A program made the position numbers and the translations under genes. The notes beneath the pieces were generated by a model that was not told the origin of the DNA, did no database searches, and saw only the letters and a list, made by a program, of their open reading frames with translations. From Celeribacter baekdonensis (GTDB lineage: Bacteria; Pseudomonadota; Alphaproteobacteria; Rhodobacterales; Rhodobacteraceae): a stretch of 64,000 bases of DNA. Positions 25,850-34,545 of the stretch are shown one piece after another. The DNA lies in contig NZ_CP028475.1 of NCBI RefSeq assembly GCF_003047105.1, positions 2,356,001 through 2,420,000 on the forward strand, written 5' to 3'. How positions within the stretch are numbered: the first letter of the stretch is position 1; every line of letters starts with the position of its first letter.

Positions 25850-26736
25850 GCGCGCTCAAATCAGAGGCCAACCCGCGTCTTGGCGTTCTGCTCATGGTCC
25901 TCACCATGTTCATTTTCGCCATGCAAGACGGCATTTCCCGTCATCTCGCGGGCGAATACAATGTTTATATGGTTTTGATGATCCGCTACTGGGTCTTCGC
26001 GGGCTTTGTTGTGTTGTGGTCGATGCGCGCCCAAGGCGGTTTGCGCCGGGCCATGCGCAGCGCCCAACCCAAATTGCAATTCTTTCGCGGCGCGATCTTG
26101 GCCGTTGAGGTCATCGTCATGGTGATCGGCTTTGTCAAACTTGGCCTTGTGGAAAGTCACGCCATGTTTGCCTCTTATCCGTTGATCATCACCGCCCTGT
26201 CCGCGCCAATCCTTGGTGAAAAGGTCGGCTGGCGGCGTTGGCTTTTGGTGCTGATCGGTTTTGTCGGCGTGTTGATCATCCTCAATCCCGGCGGCGGCGT
26301 CATGTCGCCCGCCGCGATCTTCCCACTTGGCTCTGCGGTCTTGTTTGCGCTCTATGGCCTGCTCAACCGCTATGTTGCGCGCAAAGATCCCGCGTCAGTG
26401 ACCTTCTTTTACACCGGGATCGCGGGTGCCGTCGTCACCACTTTGATCGGCATGTGGCATTGGGAGGCGATGACCTTGGCCGATTGGGCCTGGATGGGAT
26501 TGCTCTGTGCGACCTCCACCACGGGACATTATTTATTGATCCGCGCCTATGAGCTGTCCGAGGCCTCCGCGATCCAACCTTTGGCCTATTTCCAACTGGC
26601 CTTTGCGTCCATTTTGGGGGTGGTGGTATTTGGCGATGCGGTGCGGGTGAATGTCGCCGTGGGCGCGAGCCTTGTGGTCGCCGCCGGGGTGTTCACGTTT
26701 TTGCGCAGCCAAATGAAAAGCCGCAAACGCGCCTGA
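25846..26736 (+). CDS. EamA/DMT-superfamily transporter
   Basis: A 296-residue protein with ten predicted transmembrane helices arranged as two EamA repeats (about 12-140 and 150-285) and a short basic C terminus. Resembles RhaT/YdcZ-type drug/metabolite exporters; substrate unknown. It is translationally coupled to mnmD by ATGA overlap, although no functional link is evident. It ends six bases from the convergent transglycosylase gene. Confidence 0.87.
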   Translation: MSALKSEANPRLGVLLMVLTMFIFAMQDGISRHLAGEYNVYMVLMIRYWVFAGFVVLWSMRAQGGLRRAMRSAQPKLQFFRGAILAVEVIVMVIGFVKLGLVESHAMFASYPLIITALSAPILGEKVGWRRWLLVLIGFVGVLIILNPGGGVMSPAAIFPLGSAVLFALYGLLNRYVARKDPASVTFFYTGIAGAVVTTLIGMWHWEAMTLADWAWMGLLCATSTTGHYLLIRAYELSEASAIQPLAYFQLAFASILGVVVFGDAVRVNVAVGASLVVAAGVFTFLRSQMKSRKRA

Positions 26737-26742
26737 CGCGCC

Positions 26743-28683
26743 TTACTTCGACGCCAAATCTTTGGACAGGGTGATCTGCCCGGTTTCGCCATGCAAACGC
26801 GCGCGGTAAACAGGCAGGCTTTCCGCCACCCGCATCACGTAATTCTGTGTTTCTCGAAAGGGGAGATGTTCGATCCAATCGACCGGATCGACCTTACCCC
26901 CACGCGGATCGCCAAACCGCGTGATCCAATCGCGCGCACGTGACGGACCGGCGTTATACCCCACGGCAATAAGCGGAATGTTATGCCCGAATTCCTCTTC
27001 GAGCTGCGCCAGATAGGCCGAGCCAAGCTGCGCGTTGAGGATCGGATCATCGAGCTGCGCCTCTTCAAAGCCCTCAATGCCCAATTTCTCCGCCATAGCC
27101 GCCCCGGTGCGCGGCATCAATTGCATCAGCCCACGCGCCCCCACGCCAGAGCGTGCTTTCGGGTAAAATTCACTTTCACGCCGGGCAATCGCCATGGCCA
27201 ACTCCGGCTCCACTGGCAAATCCGCCTGCGCCAACGGATGAAGCGGGTAATAAGCGCGGTTCAACACAATACCCTGATCGGCGGCAAATTTCGCCACCAA
27301 AACCGCCAAGTATGGATCAAGGTCCAGCGCCATGTCGCCCAGTTGACCCAATTCCTGCGGCGAAAGGCTTTCGCCCAAATGCCGCAGGAATCGCGCGGCC
27401 AAAGGCGCGTCCCCGGCTTCATCCAACAACACGGCGGCTTTGAGCACCGAAGACCCCATGAACGCCGCCTGTTTGTAATCGGCAAAGCGCAACTCTCCGG
27501 TCAGGGCAGGATCAAGGCTGCGGCCAATTTTCTCCGCCGACAACAGCCCATAAAATGCAGTCTGAAACTGCGCGCCAAAAGCATAGGCGGCAGCGGCATC
27601 ATCCGCGGCCCCCATCGCCTCCAAGGCGCGGCCTTCCCAATAGCCCGCCCGACCCAAAGAAATCGGCGTGCTCACAGAAACCCGAAAACGGTTGAAATGA
27701 TCAAGCGCCAGCGCCGGGTCATCCAGATAGCGCAGAGCAATATAGCCCGACAGCCATTCGAGATCGGCATAATGGTCCTGATCTGCGCTCAGCCCATGGC
27801 GAGACGCGGCAGCATAGGCGATTTGCGCCTTGCCATCACGCATCATTTGCCGTGCCAAAGTGCGCCTGCGATTGCCCCAGTCTTCGGGCCTACCCAAACC
27901 GTCGCGCCCAGTGGAGCGTTGCAGCAAAAGCGTCATCGCATCCTCATTGCGCCCGCGCCGCACCCGCCATTCAAACCGCGCATGGGCCAAAGCCGGATGC
28001 TCAGCCAGCGCACCGGGCACCTCGGCCAGCGCCGCATCGACGCCCGCCTCATCGCGCATCAATTTGCGCGTGGCGGCAATCAATTTGTCCCACCCGGTCG
28101 GCAAACGCGGAATCATCCGCGCCGCATCGTCAAACCGCTCGGCCCAAAGCAGCATTTCGGCCCGCGCAACATGGTGCGGCGCTAAAATGGAGGCGTAGCG
28201 CGCCGCCAGCCAGTCTTCGGATTTGGCATCCATCGGCAGGGTGTTCCACACCAAAACCGTTTGCGCCTGCGCATCGGCATTCATGCCACGCGCCTCATAG
28301 GCCGAAATCATCCGAACAGCGCCTACACCCGTTTGCGGCGGATAGGCGTTGAGATAATCCAAAACCACATTTGGGTCAGCATTGGCCGGGATCGCCGCCT
28401 CGCCTTTTTCAGCCAAAAGCGGCAGGCCCGGCCAATCTGGATTGCGCTTCAAAAAGGTTTGATACTCACCAAATGTCCCGCGCCCTGCGCGCAACCGGTT
28501 CCATTCAATGATATCGACCCCAACGCCCTGCGCCTCGCTTTTGGCCAGATCCCAATCGCCAGACCACTGTGCCTCATAGGCACGCATCAACGCATCCGAT
28601 TGCGGTGACGCATCAGAGGGAACGGCAAAAAATAAAGATATTCCAAAGGCATATACTGCCTTTGCCGGGGAAAAACGGTGCAT
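26743..28683 (-). CDS. slt: Soluble lytic murein transglycosylase (Slt70-like)
   Basis: A 646-residue periplasmic enzyme. A signal peptide (residues 1-25) is followed by a long alpha-helical superhelix domain, and the last 170 residues form a GH23 SLT domain with catalytic Glu in ARRESEFYPKARSG, then GLMQLMP and VGYNAGPSRARDW. ATG 28683 gives the best signal peptide; an upstream ATG at 28770 adds 29 residues that do not look like an export signal. It would produce anhydromuropeptides for recycling. dapA is divergent and begins 170 bases away. Confidence 0.9.
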   Translation of the reverse strand: MHRFSPAKAVYAFGISLFFAVPSDASPQSDALMRAYEAQWSGDWDLAKSEAQGVGVDIIEWNRLRAGRGTFGEYQTFLKRNPDWPGLPLLAEKGEAAIPANADPNVVLDYLNAYPPQTGVGAVRMISAYEARGMNADAQAQTVLVWNTLPMDAKSEDWLAARYASILAPHHVARAEMLLWAERFDDAARMIPRLPTGWDKLIAATRKLMRDEAGVDAALAEVPGALAEHPALAHARFEWRVRRGRNEDAMTLLLQRSTGRDGLGRPEDWGNRRRTLARQMMRDGKAQIAYAAASRHGLSADQDHYADLEWLSGYIALRYLDDPALALDHFNRFRVSVSTPISLGRAGYWEGRALEAMGAADDAAAAYAFGAQFQTAFYGLLSAEKIGRSLDPALTGELRFADYKQAAFMGSSVLKAAVLLDEAGDAPLAARFLRHLGESLSPQELGQLGDMALDLDPYLAVLVAKFAADQGIVLNRAYYPLHPLAQADLPVEPELAMAIARRESEFYPKARSGVGARGLMQLMPRTGAAMAEKLGIEGFEEAQLDDPILNAQLGSAYLAQLEEEFGHNIPLIAVGYNAGPSRARDWITRFGDPRGGKVDPVDWIEHLPFRETQNYVMRVAESLPVYRARLHGETGQITLSKDLASK

Positions 28684-28852
28684 GATATGGTCTAAGTCTT
28701 TTGAGGCTGCTCGGGCTTTTGCCCATAGCTTAACAACCGCACGATCCGCAGCAATACTGATTCTTGGCATTGCCCGCGAACACGGCTAGTTTCCGCCGGA
28801 CAATTCACGGGCGACTCACGCCCAATTTATCTAAGACGAAAAGGAGCGTTCG

Positions 28853-29725
28853 ATGTTCAAAGGATCCATTCCTGCACTGGTGACGCCGTTTAAAGACGGC
28901 AAACTGGATGTCGATACACTCAAGACCCTCGTTGAGTGGCATATCGACCAAGGCTCGAACGGGCTTGTTCCGGTCGGCACCACGGGCGAATCTCCGACCC
29001 TGAGCCATGACGAACACAAACGCGTGATCGAGATCGTGGTCGAAACGGCTGCGGGCCGTATTCCGGTGATTGCGGGCGCGGGATCAAACAACACGGTCGA
29101 GGGCATCGGGTTTATCGAACATGCCGCCAAAGTGGGGGCCGACGCCGCCCTCGTGGTCACGCCTTATTACAACAAACCGACCCAAAGAGGCCTGATCGCG
29201 CATTTCACCGCCATGCATGACGCTGCCGAATTGCCGATCGTGATTTACAACATTCCGGGTCGTTCGGTGATCGACATGACGCCTGCGACTATGGGCGAAT
29301 TGGCGAAATTGCCGCGCATCATCGGTGTCAAAGACGCCACCGGCGATCTGTCGCGTGTGCCGAAGACCCGCTTGGCCTGTGGCACCGATTTTGTTCAGCT
29401 CTCCGGCGAAGATGCCACCGCACTTGGCTTTAACGCCCATGGTGGGGTGGGCTGTATCTCTGTGACCGCCAATGTCGCGCCGAAACTTTGCGCTCAGATG
29501 CAAGCGGCCACTTTGGCGGGCGATTACGCCACGGCCTTGGAGATCACCGATAAGTTGATGCCGTTGCACATCGCGATTTTCGCCGAACCCGGCGTGGTTG
29601 GCGCAAAATATGCACTGTCGCTTTTGGGCCTGTGCTCGGACGAAGTCCGTTTGCCGCTGACCCCGCTTTACGAGGACACAAAAGACTTGATCAAAGAGGC
29701 GATGGAACACGCTGGTTTGCTCTAA
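28853..29725 (+). CDS. dapA: 4-hydroxy-tetrahydrodipicolinate synthase
   Basis: Condenses pyruvate with aspartate semialdehyde in lysine and diaminopimelate synthesis. The 290-residue TIM barrel has Lys160 ([10 protein letters not shown]) as the Schiff-base residue, Tyr132 (VIYNIPGR) and Thr44-Thr45 (VGTTGES) of the catalytic triad. AAGGAG precedes ATG 28853. It is monocistronic, ending at a strong terminator. Confidence 0.96.
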   Translation: MFKGSIPALVTPFKDGKLDVDTLKTLVEWHIDQGSNGLVPVGTTGESPTLSHDEHKRVIEIVVETAAGRIPVIAGAGSNNTVEGIGFIEHAAKVGADAALVVTPYYNKPTQRGLIAHFTAMHDAAELPIVIYNIPGRSVIDMTPATMGELAKLPRIIGVKDATGDLSRVPKTRLACGTDFVQLSGEDATALGFNAHGGVGCISVTANVAPKLCAQMQAATLAGDYATALEITDKLMPLHIAIFAEPGVVGAKYALSLLGLCSDEVRLPLTPLYEDTKDLIKEAMEHAGLL

Positions 29726-29746
29726 ACCATCTTCATTCCCTCAAAC

Positions 29747-29773
29747 AAAAGGGGCCTTTCGGGGCCCCTTTTT
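29747..29773 (+). terminator. Intrinsic terminator after dapA
   Basis: AAAAGGGGCC and GGCCCCTTTT form a perfect 10-bp stem with a 6-base loop and a T run. The A run on the left makes it usable from the minus strand too, where the convergent channel gene ends at 29796. Confidence 0.9.
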
Positions 29774-29795
29774 GCATCAAATCTGCCCATCCACA

Positions 29796-30236
29796 TTACA
29801 TCCGGTGACGGCTTTCCAATTGGTTGCGCCGCACATGGCGCAGCACTTCCATCAACAGCGCCGTCATCATCCCGATGTTCAACAACCCGTTGGTCGCCGC
29901 CATCCCAGACAAAAGCCGCCACTCCTCAGGCAGTAAAAGATCGCCAAAGCCCAGCGTGGTAAAGGCCACGAGCGAGAAATACAGCGCCTCTTCAAAATGT
30001 GCGAAAAGTCCAATCGCCCGAAAGGCAATCGCCCAAATCCACACACCCGCCGTGATCATCCACAACACCGCAACCACCGCCGCCATCAGCACCAGTGCCA
30101 ATTTCGGCCCATGCGGTTCACGGATCAGCCAATTGTGCGCCCTTTGCAGCACAAGTTCGAGCAACAAGAACCCCAAGGCGGCAACAAAAACCGACAGGAC
30201 GATCAGGCCCGTGCCTACGAAAATCTGAAGAAACAT
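29796..30236 (-). CDS. Potassium channel-like pore protein (Ion_trans_2)
   Basis: A 146-residue membrane protein with three helices (about 5-28, 45-68 and 105-128). Between the last two is a pore loop with the selectivity-filter-like TLGFGD, a variant of TVGYGD. No cytoplasmic RCK domain is attached, so gating would depend on other factors. Alternatively it may be a structural homologue without ion selectivity. Confidence 0.78.
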   Translation of the reverse strand: MFLQIFVGTGLIVLSVFVAALGFLLLELVLQRAHNWLIREPHGPKLALVLMAAVVAVLWMITAGVWIWAIAFRAIGLFAHFEEALYFSLVAFTTLGFGDLLLPEEWRLLSGMAATNGLLNIGMMTALLMEVLRHVRRNQLESRHRM

Positions 30237-30341
30237 CTGTGCTCCAAGCCAAATTCATGTCGAATTTCGGCGAACTTGGCAGAATTGAGCCACGCAGGCC
30301 AGTGGACAGATCGCCTCTGAATGCTTATCTGACGCTCTACC

Positions 30342-30824
30342 ATGGCCAATAAAAAACAAACACCCGAAGAAAAGAACTACAAGGTCATCGCCGAAAATCG
30401 GCGGGCCCGCTATGACTATGCCATCGAGAATGACATAGAATGCGGCATTGTCTTGTCTGGTTCCGAGGTCAAATCCATGCGGACCGGCCAAACCAACATC
30501 GCCGAAAGCTACGCCTCGGTCGATGATGGCGAACTTTGGCTGACCAATTCCTACATCGCGCCCTATCAACAGGCGATGTTCCCACATGAAGAACGCCGCA
30601 AGCGCAAACTCTTGGTCACGAAACGCGAGCTGTCCCGCCTTTGGCAGGCCACAGGACGACAAGGCATGACGCTTGTCCCTTTGGTGATGTATTTCAACCA
30701 TAAGGGTCGGATCAAAATCAAACTCGGCATCGCCAAGGGCAAAAAGAACCACGACAAACGCGCCACCGAGGCGGAGCGCGATTGGGGTCGGCAAAAACAG
30801 CGACTGTTGCGTCACGGCGATTGA
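30342..30824 (+). CDS. smpB: SsrA-binding protein SmpB
   Basis: Partner of tmRNA in trans-translation. The 160-residue protein has the OB-fold signatures [22 protein letters not shown] and the basic C-terminal tail ([20 protein letters not shown]) that probes the mRNA channel. tmRNA itself is not in the window. dapA upstream and a sulfurtransferase downstream are consistent with the usual alphaproteobacterial neighbourhood of dapA-smpB. Confidence 0.96.
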   Translation: MANKKQTPEEKNYKVIAENRRARYDYAIENDIECGIVLSGSEVKSMRTGQTNIAESYASVDDGELWLTNSYIAPYQQAMFPHEERRKRKLLVTKRELSRLWQATGRQGMTLVPLVMYFNHKGRIKIKLGIAKGKKNHDKRATEAERDWGRQKQRLLRHGD

Positions 30825-30980
30825 GATCCCGAGGCTGAGACCGGTCTGTGCCCAGTTTTGCGGATGCGCGCGCATTTTCGTGGCCGCAATCGCCCCGAGA
30901 GCCACCGGATCGCTTGCGCGAGCGCGCCGGGACCGCTAAGGCAAATCCGACCGCCCTCCAAGACCGGAAAGGCAAATCAT

Positions 30981-31835
30981 ATGCCCTACAGCGACCCGAA
31001 AACTTTGGTTTCGACCAAGTGGCTCTCTGAGCATCTCAAATCCCCGGAGCTTCGGCTCATCGACGCAAGCTGGTATATGCCCGCCGACAATCGCGATTGC
31101 CGGACCGAGTATGAGGCCGAACATATCCCCGGCGCCCGGTTTGTGGATGTCGACGAAGTGGCCGACCTGCGCTCTGATTTACCGCATATGCTGCCACCCG
31201 TTGAAAAATTCATGTCCCGGATGCGCGAGCTTGGCATCGGTGATGGTCATCAGGTTGTGGTTTATGACACGACGGGCGTGTTTTCCGCACCGCGCGTGTG
31301 GTGGATGTTCAAATATTTCGGCCAAGACAATGTTGCCGTGCTTGATGGCGGATTGCCGAAATGGAAGGCCGAGGGCCATCCTGTGACCGCCGAGCCGCCG
31401 ACCGTCCGCGACCGCCATATGATCACCGAGGTGCGCCCCGAACTTCTGCGCGATGTGACGCAGGTCGCGGCGTCCTCGAAGCTGGGCGATTATACGATCA
31501 TTGATGCACGCTCCGCCGCACGGTTCAAAGGCGAGGCCACTGAGCCCCGGCCCGGTCTGCGCTCTGGTCATATCCCGAACTCCCGCAATGTGCCCTTCCA
31601 GGACCTTTTGACCCCGCAAGGCACGTTGAAATCCACTGACGACCTGCGTGCCGTATTTGTGGCCGCGGGGGTCGATCTTTCTAAACCGGCGATCACAACC
31701 TGTGGATCGGGGATAACCGCCGCCATTTTGGGCCTCGCGCTCACCCGTCTTGGGGCGACATTCTCGCTCTATGACGGATCTTGGGCAGAATGGGGCATGT
31801 ACGGCGACCTGCGTGTCGCAACTGGAGAAGCGTAA
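30981..31835 (+). CDS. sseA: 3-mercaptopyruvate sulfurtransferase
   Basis: A two-domain rhodanese of 284 residues. The active-site Cys241 lies in CGSGITA of the C-terminal domain, the loop typical of mercaptopyruvate rather than thiosulfate specificity. The N-terminal domain is inactive. ATG 30981 is preferred over upstream in-frame starts that lack similarity, with GGAAAGG about eight bases before it. The stop overlaps the aminotransferase start (TAATG), so both are coupled; the aminotransferase could make mercaptopyruvate from cysteine. Confidence 0.92.
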   Translation: MPYSDPKTLVSTKWLSEHLKSPELRLIDASWYMPADNRDCRTEYEAEHIPGARFVDVDEVADLRSDLPHMLPPVEKFMSRMRELGIGDGHQVVVYDTTGVFSAPRVWWMFKYFGQDNVAVLDGGLPKWKAEGHPVTAEPPTVRDRHMITEVRPELLRDVTQVAASSKLGDYTIIDARSAARFKGEATEPRPGLRSGHIPNSRNVPFQDLLTPQGTLKSTDDLRAVFVAAGVDLSKPAITTCGSGITAAILGLALTRLGATFSLYDGSWAEWGMYGDLRVATGEA

Positions 31836-33019
31836 TGCTGAGCACTCTGAAACCGCAACCTGCGGATAAAATCCTTGAACTGATGGCGCTGTATCGCGAC
31901 GATCCGCGCGACACGAAAATCGACCTTGGCGTTGGCATTTACAAAAACGCTGACGGCGAAACCCCGGTGATGCGGGCGATCAAAGCCGCCGAAAAGCAGC
32001 TTTGGGAGGTTGAGACCACCAAGAAATACACCGCCCTGTCTGGTGATCCGGCCTTTGGTGCGGCAATGAAAACGCTGGTTTTGGCGGATAGCGTGGACCA
32101 CGCCCGCGTTGGCGCGATTGCGACGCCGGGTGGCACTGGTGCGATCCGTCAGGCGTTTGAATTGGCGAAATTGGTGAACCCGGATGTGACCATCTGGACG
32201 TCAAACCCGACCTGGCCGAACCATGTGTCGATCATCAAATTCATGGGCCTGACCAACAAATCCTACGCCTATTTCGACGAGGCCAATTGCACCGTCGATT
32301 TCGACGCGATGATGGAGAGCCTCAAAGAGGTGAAGGCGGGCGACGTGGTGTTGTTGCATGGCTGCTGTCATAATCCGACCGGCGCCAACCTGACGCTCGA
32401 ACAATTTGATCTGGTCGCTGATCTGATCCTTGAAAAAGGTGCGACAGCGCTGGTGGATATCGCCTACCAAGGCTTTGGCGATGGTCTTGAAGAAGACGCC
32501 GCAGCAACCCGCCTTCTGGCCTCGAAGCTGCCGGAAATGTTGATTGCGTCAAGCTGTTCTAAGAACTTCGGGATTTACCGCGAGCGCACTGGCTGTCTCA
32601 TGGCAATCTCCGAGAAAGCCGAACAGACCGCCGTGACCCAAGGCACGTTGAACTTCCTCAACCGTCAAAACTATTCCTTCCCGCCCGATCACGGCGCGCG
32701 GCTGGTGACGATGATTTTGGATGATGCGGCCTTGCAGGCCGATTGGATGGAAGAACTTGAAGAGGTCCGTTTGGGCATGTTGGGTCTGCGCACGCAACTC
32801 GCCGATGAACTGCGTCGTCTGACCAATTCGGATCGGTTCGATTTCATCGCCAAACACCGCGGCATGTTCTCCCGCATTGGGGCCACACCCGAAGAGGTTC
32901 TGAAACTGCGCGAAGACTATGGCATCTATATGGTCGGCGACTCGCGGCTGAACATCGCCGGGTTGAACGCCGAAACGGTGCCGATTCTGGCGGCGGCTGT
33001 GGCGAAAATCTGTAAATAA
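31835..33019 (+). CDS. tyrB: Aromatic amino acid aminotransferase (class I, AspC/TyrB-like)
   Basis: A 394-residue PLP enzyme of the Ia subgroup, seen from SCSKNFGIYRERTG (Schiff-base Lys), HGCCHNPTGANLT and the arginine that binds the substrate carboxylate in NFLNRQN/DSRLNIAGL. Transaminates aspartate, tyrosine or phenylalanine with 2-oxoglutarate. Coupling to sseA suggests joint use in cysteine/mercaptopyruvate metabolism, which is inference. A terminator follows. Confidence 0.92.
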   Translation: MLSTLKPQPADKILELMALYRDDPRDTKIDLGVGIYKNADGETPVMRAIKAAEKQLWEVETTKKYTALSGDPAFGAAMKTLVLADSVDHARVGAIATPGGTGAIRQAFELAKLVNPDVTIWTSNPTWPNHVSIIKFMGLTNKSYAYFDEANCTVDFDAMMESLKEVKAGDVVLLHGCCHNPTGANLTLEQFDLVADLILEKGATALVDIAYQGFGDGLEEDAAATRLLASKLPEMLIASSCSKNFGIYRERTGCLMAISEKAEQTAVTQGTLNFLNRQNYSFPPDHGARLVTMILDDAALQADWMEELEEVRLGMLGLRTQLADELRRLTNSDRFDFIAKHRGMFSRIGATPEEVLKLREDYGIYMVGDSRLNIAGLNAETVPILAAAVAKICK

Positions 33020-33047
33020 TCTGCGGACCTGATCACGACACAACATC

Positions 33048-33078
33048 AAAGGGCGCTCCTGCGGGGGCGCTCTTTTTT
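33048..33078 (+). terminator. Intrinsic terminator after tyrB
   Basis: AAAGGGCGCTCC and GGGGCGCTCTTTTTT form a GC-rich stem with a GCG-type loop and a six-T run. Confidence 0.85.
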
Positions 33079-33195
33079 CATGGATTGGCCCCACAGCGCC
33101 AATTGCGGCCTGTCACACAGGAAACACTTTCAAAGATCATAATCACACCTATCTATATATCAGACTTTCCAATTTTCCCTTCCAAAGGACTCAGC

Positions 33196-33576
33196 ATGAA
33201 AACCGAAACTGTAGACGGCGCGGCTTTTGAAACTTGGACCGTAGACGAGGTGCAAAAGGCCTTTGACGCCAATGACATCGTCCTGATCGACGTGCGCACG
33301 CCGCAAGAATACATGTTCGAGCATATCGAAGGCGCATTGTTGTTTCCGATGTCATTTTTTGCCGCCGACAAACTCCCAAGCCAGGACGGCAAGCGGATCG
33401 TGTTCCATTGCGGCTCCGGCGTGCGCTCGGCGCGCGTGGCCACGGCCTGTGCCAAAGCGGGGATCACCCCCATCGCGCATATGGAAGGTGGCTTTGGCGG
33501 CTGGAAAGCGGCGGGCAAGGCCTACATGGGCACCGACATGGCCTCCGGTGCCCCGACAAAAGTCGCGGCGAAGTAA
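33196..33576 (+). CDS. Rhodanese-like sulfurtransferase (single domain)
   Basis: A 126-residue single rhodanese domain with active-site Cys72 in HCGSGVRSA. No signal peptide. ATG 33196 follows AAAGGA; the frame is open from 33085 but that part is non-conserved. It is the second sulfurtransferase in 3 kb, separated from sseA by tyrB and a terminator. It likely shuttles persulfide sulfur in the cytoplasm; partner unknown. Confidence 0.9.
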   Translation: MKTETVDGAAFETWTVDEVQKAFDANDIVLIDVRTPQEYMFEHIEGALLFPMSFFAADKLPSQDGKRIVFHCGSGVRSARVATACAKAGITPIAHMEGGFGGWKAAGKAYMGTDMASGAPTKVAAK

Positions 33577-33597
33577 TCCGCTGAATGAACCGTCGCC

Positions 33598-33623
33598 AAG
33601 GGCATCCTTTGGGGTGCCCTTTT
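33598..33623 (+). terminator. Intrinsic terminator after the rhodanese gene
   Basis: AAGGGCATCC, a TTT loop and GGGGTGCCCTTTT form an 8-10 bp stem (one G-T pair) followed by T residues. It is placed in a 51-base gap between convergent genes. Confidence 0.85.
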
Positions 33624-33627
33624 GTGT

Positions 33628-34389
33628 TTAGCTGGCAAAAATGCGCGCCATTTCGCGCTCAAACTCGGCCCAGCTCATTGTCGCCTTGTTGCCCGCATAG
33701 CCATCGTAATGGGATTTGCCCGTAGAGGTCGGCAGCCCGGCCCAGATTTTGGCCAAGTTGTTCATGAACTCGCGCCGGGGGATTTGCCCTTGGCGCGCTT
33801 CATAAAGCCCCGCTTCCATCAACAACATATCTGACAAACGATCCTGAACGGCGGGGGTAAAGATCACCTCTGGCCCCAAATCCAATTCGGTGACGAGACG
33901 GGCCAGTGTTTTAGGAATAAATTGATAGCGTCCAATGGCATGGGGTTGCCCCGGCGTGGCCTCAATCCATGCGAAAATCTCCCCCAAAGTCATCTGGGTT
34001 GGAGGTTTGCGTGGCAACACCTTGGCCGCATGTTGGATCGCGTCATAGCCATCCCGCCGCGACTCGGCACGGCCAATGACGTTGCGGATCACCGCAAGAT
34101 ACCCCGACTCATCATTGGGCACAAAGATCGACGGCGTGGACGGAAGGCGTGGCGGGGCAGGATCAAACAGGCTGCCGGACACCCGCCCGACAAAGAGGCT
34201 CGGCCCGAAGGCCGATTCTTGGCCAAGAGAGACCGGCACAAGCGCTTGCGGGGCCATTCCGATCAGAGGCGCACGATCCGCAAACAGGGATTGAGGGTCC
34301 GCATGACCACGCGACACGAAACTCACGAGCATCACCACAGACATCAAAAAACCGGGCGCACACCGCCAAACGCAATTCTTGCGACACAT
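33628..34389 (-). CDS. Secreted lysozyme-like protein related to lambda-type endolysin
   Basis: A 253-residue protein with an N-terminal export signal (residues 1-30, ending GHA-D), a low-complexity linker and a C-terminal domain from about residue 95. That domain carries AESRRDGYDAI, HAIGRYQFIPKT and LAKIWAGLP, the order seen in lambda R transglycosylase (GH104-like). The Glu of AES is the probable catalytic acid. Start ATG 34389 has AGGA six bases before it. There are no holin, spanin or other phage genes nearby, so it is more likely a host-owned peptidoglycan hydrolase. Family assignment is from motif recall. Confidence 0.68.
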   Translation of the reverse strand: MCRKNCVWRCAPGFLMSVVMLVSFVSRGHADPQSLFADRAPLIGMAPQALVPVSLGQESAFGPSLFVGRVSGSLFDPAPPRLPSTPSIFVPNDESGYLAVIRNVIGRAESRRDGYDAIQHAAKVLPRKPPTQMTLGEIFAWIEATPGQPHAIGRYQFIPKTLARLVTELDLGPEVIFTPAVQDRLSDMLLMEAGLYEARQGQIPRREFMNNLAKIWAGLPTSTGKSHYDGYAGNKATMSWAEFEREMARIFAS

Positions 34390-34492
34390 ATCATCCTCAT
34401 CGGCTGGCCTCCTTTAAGAAGGCCCAACAAGGAATAGGAAAAACTGGTTTAGATTCGGTTTAGACGCCCCAAAGCGACCCGCAAAACACGCA

Positions 34493-34523
34493 AAGGCCCC
34501 AACACTTTCGCGCCGGGGCCAAT
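34493..34523 (-). terminator. Probable terminator after amtB
   Basis: On the minus strand GGCCCC and GGGGCC flank a 14-base loop and are followed by TTTG. It is 23 bases beyond the amtB stop. The weak U run makes efficiency uncertain. Confidence 0.6.
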
Positions 34524-34545
34524 CTATTTGATCTGCTAAAGGCGA

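Noticed and set aside
33628..34389. Prophage remnant around the endolysin-like gene
   Set aside because: The neighbours are core metabolic genes with no integrase, holin, capsid or attachment-site signal.
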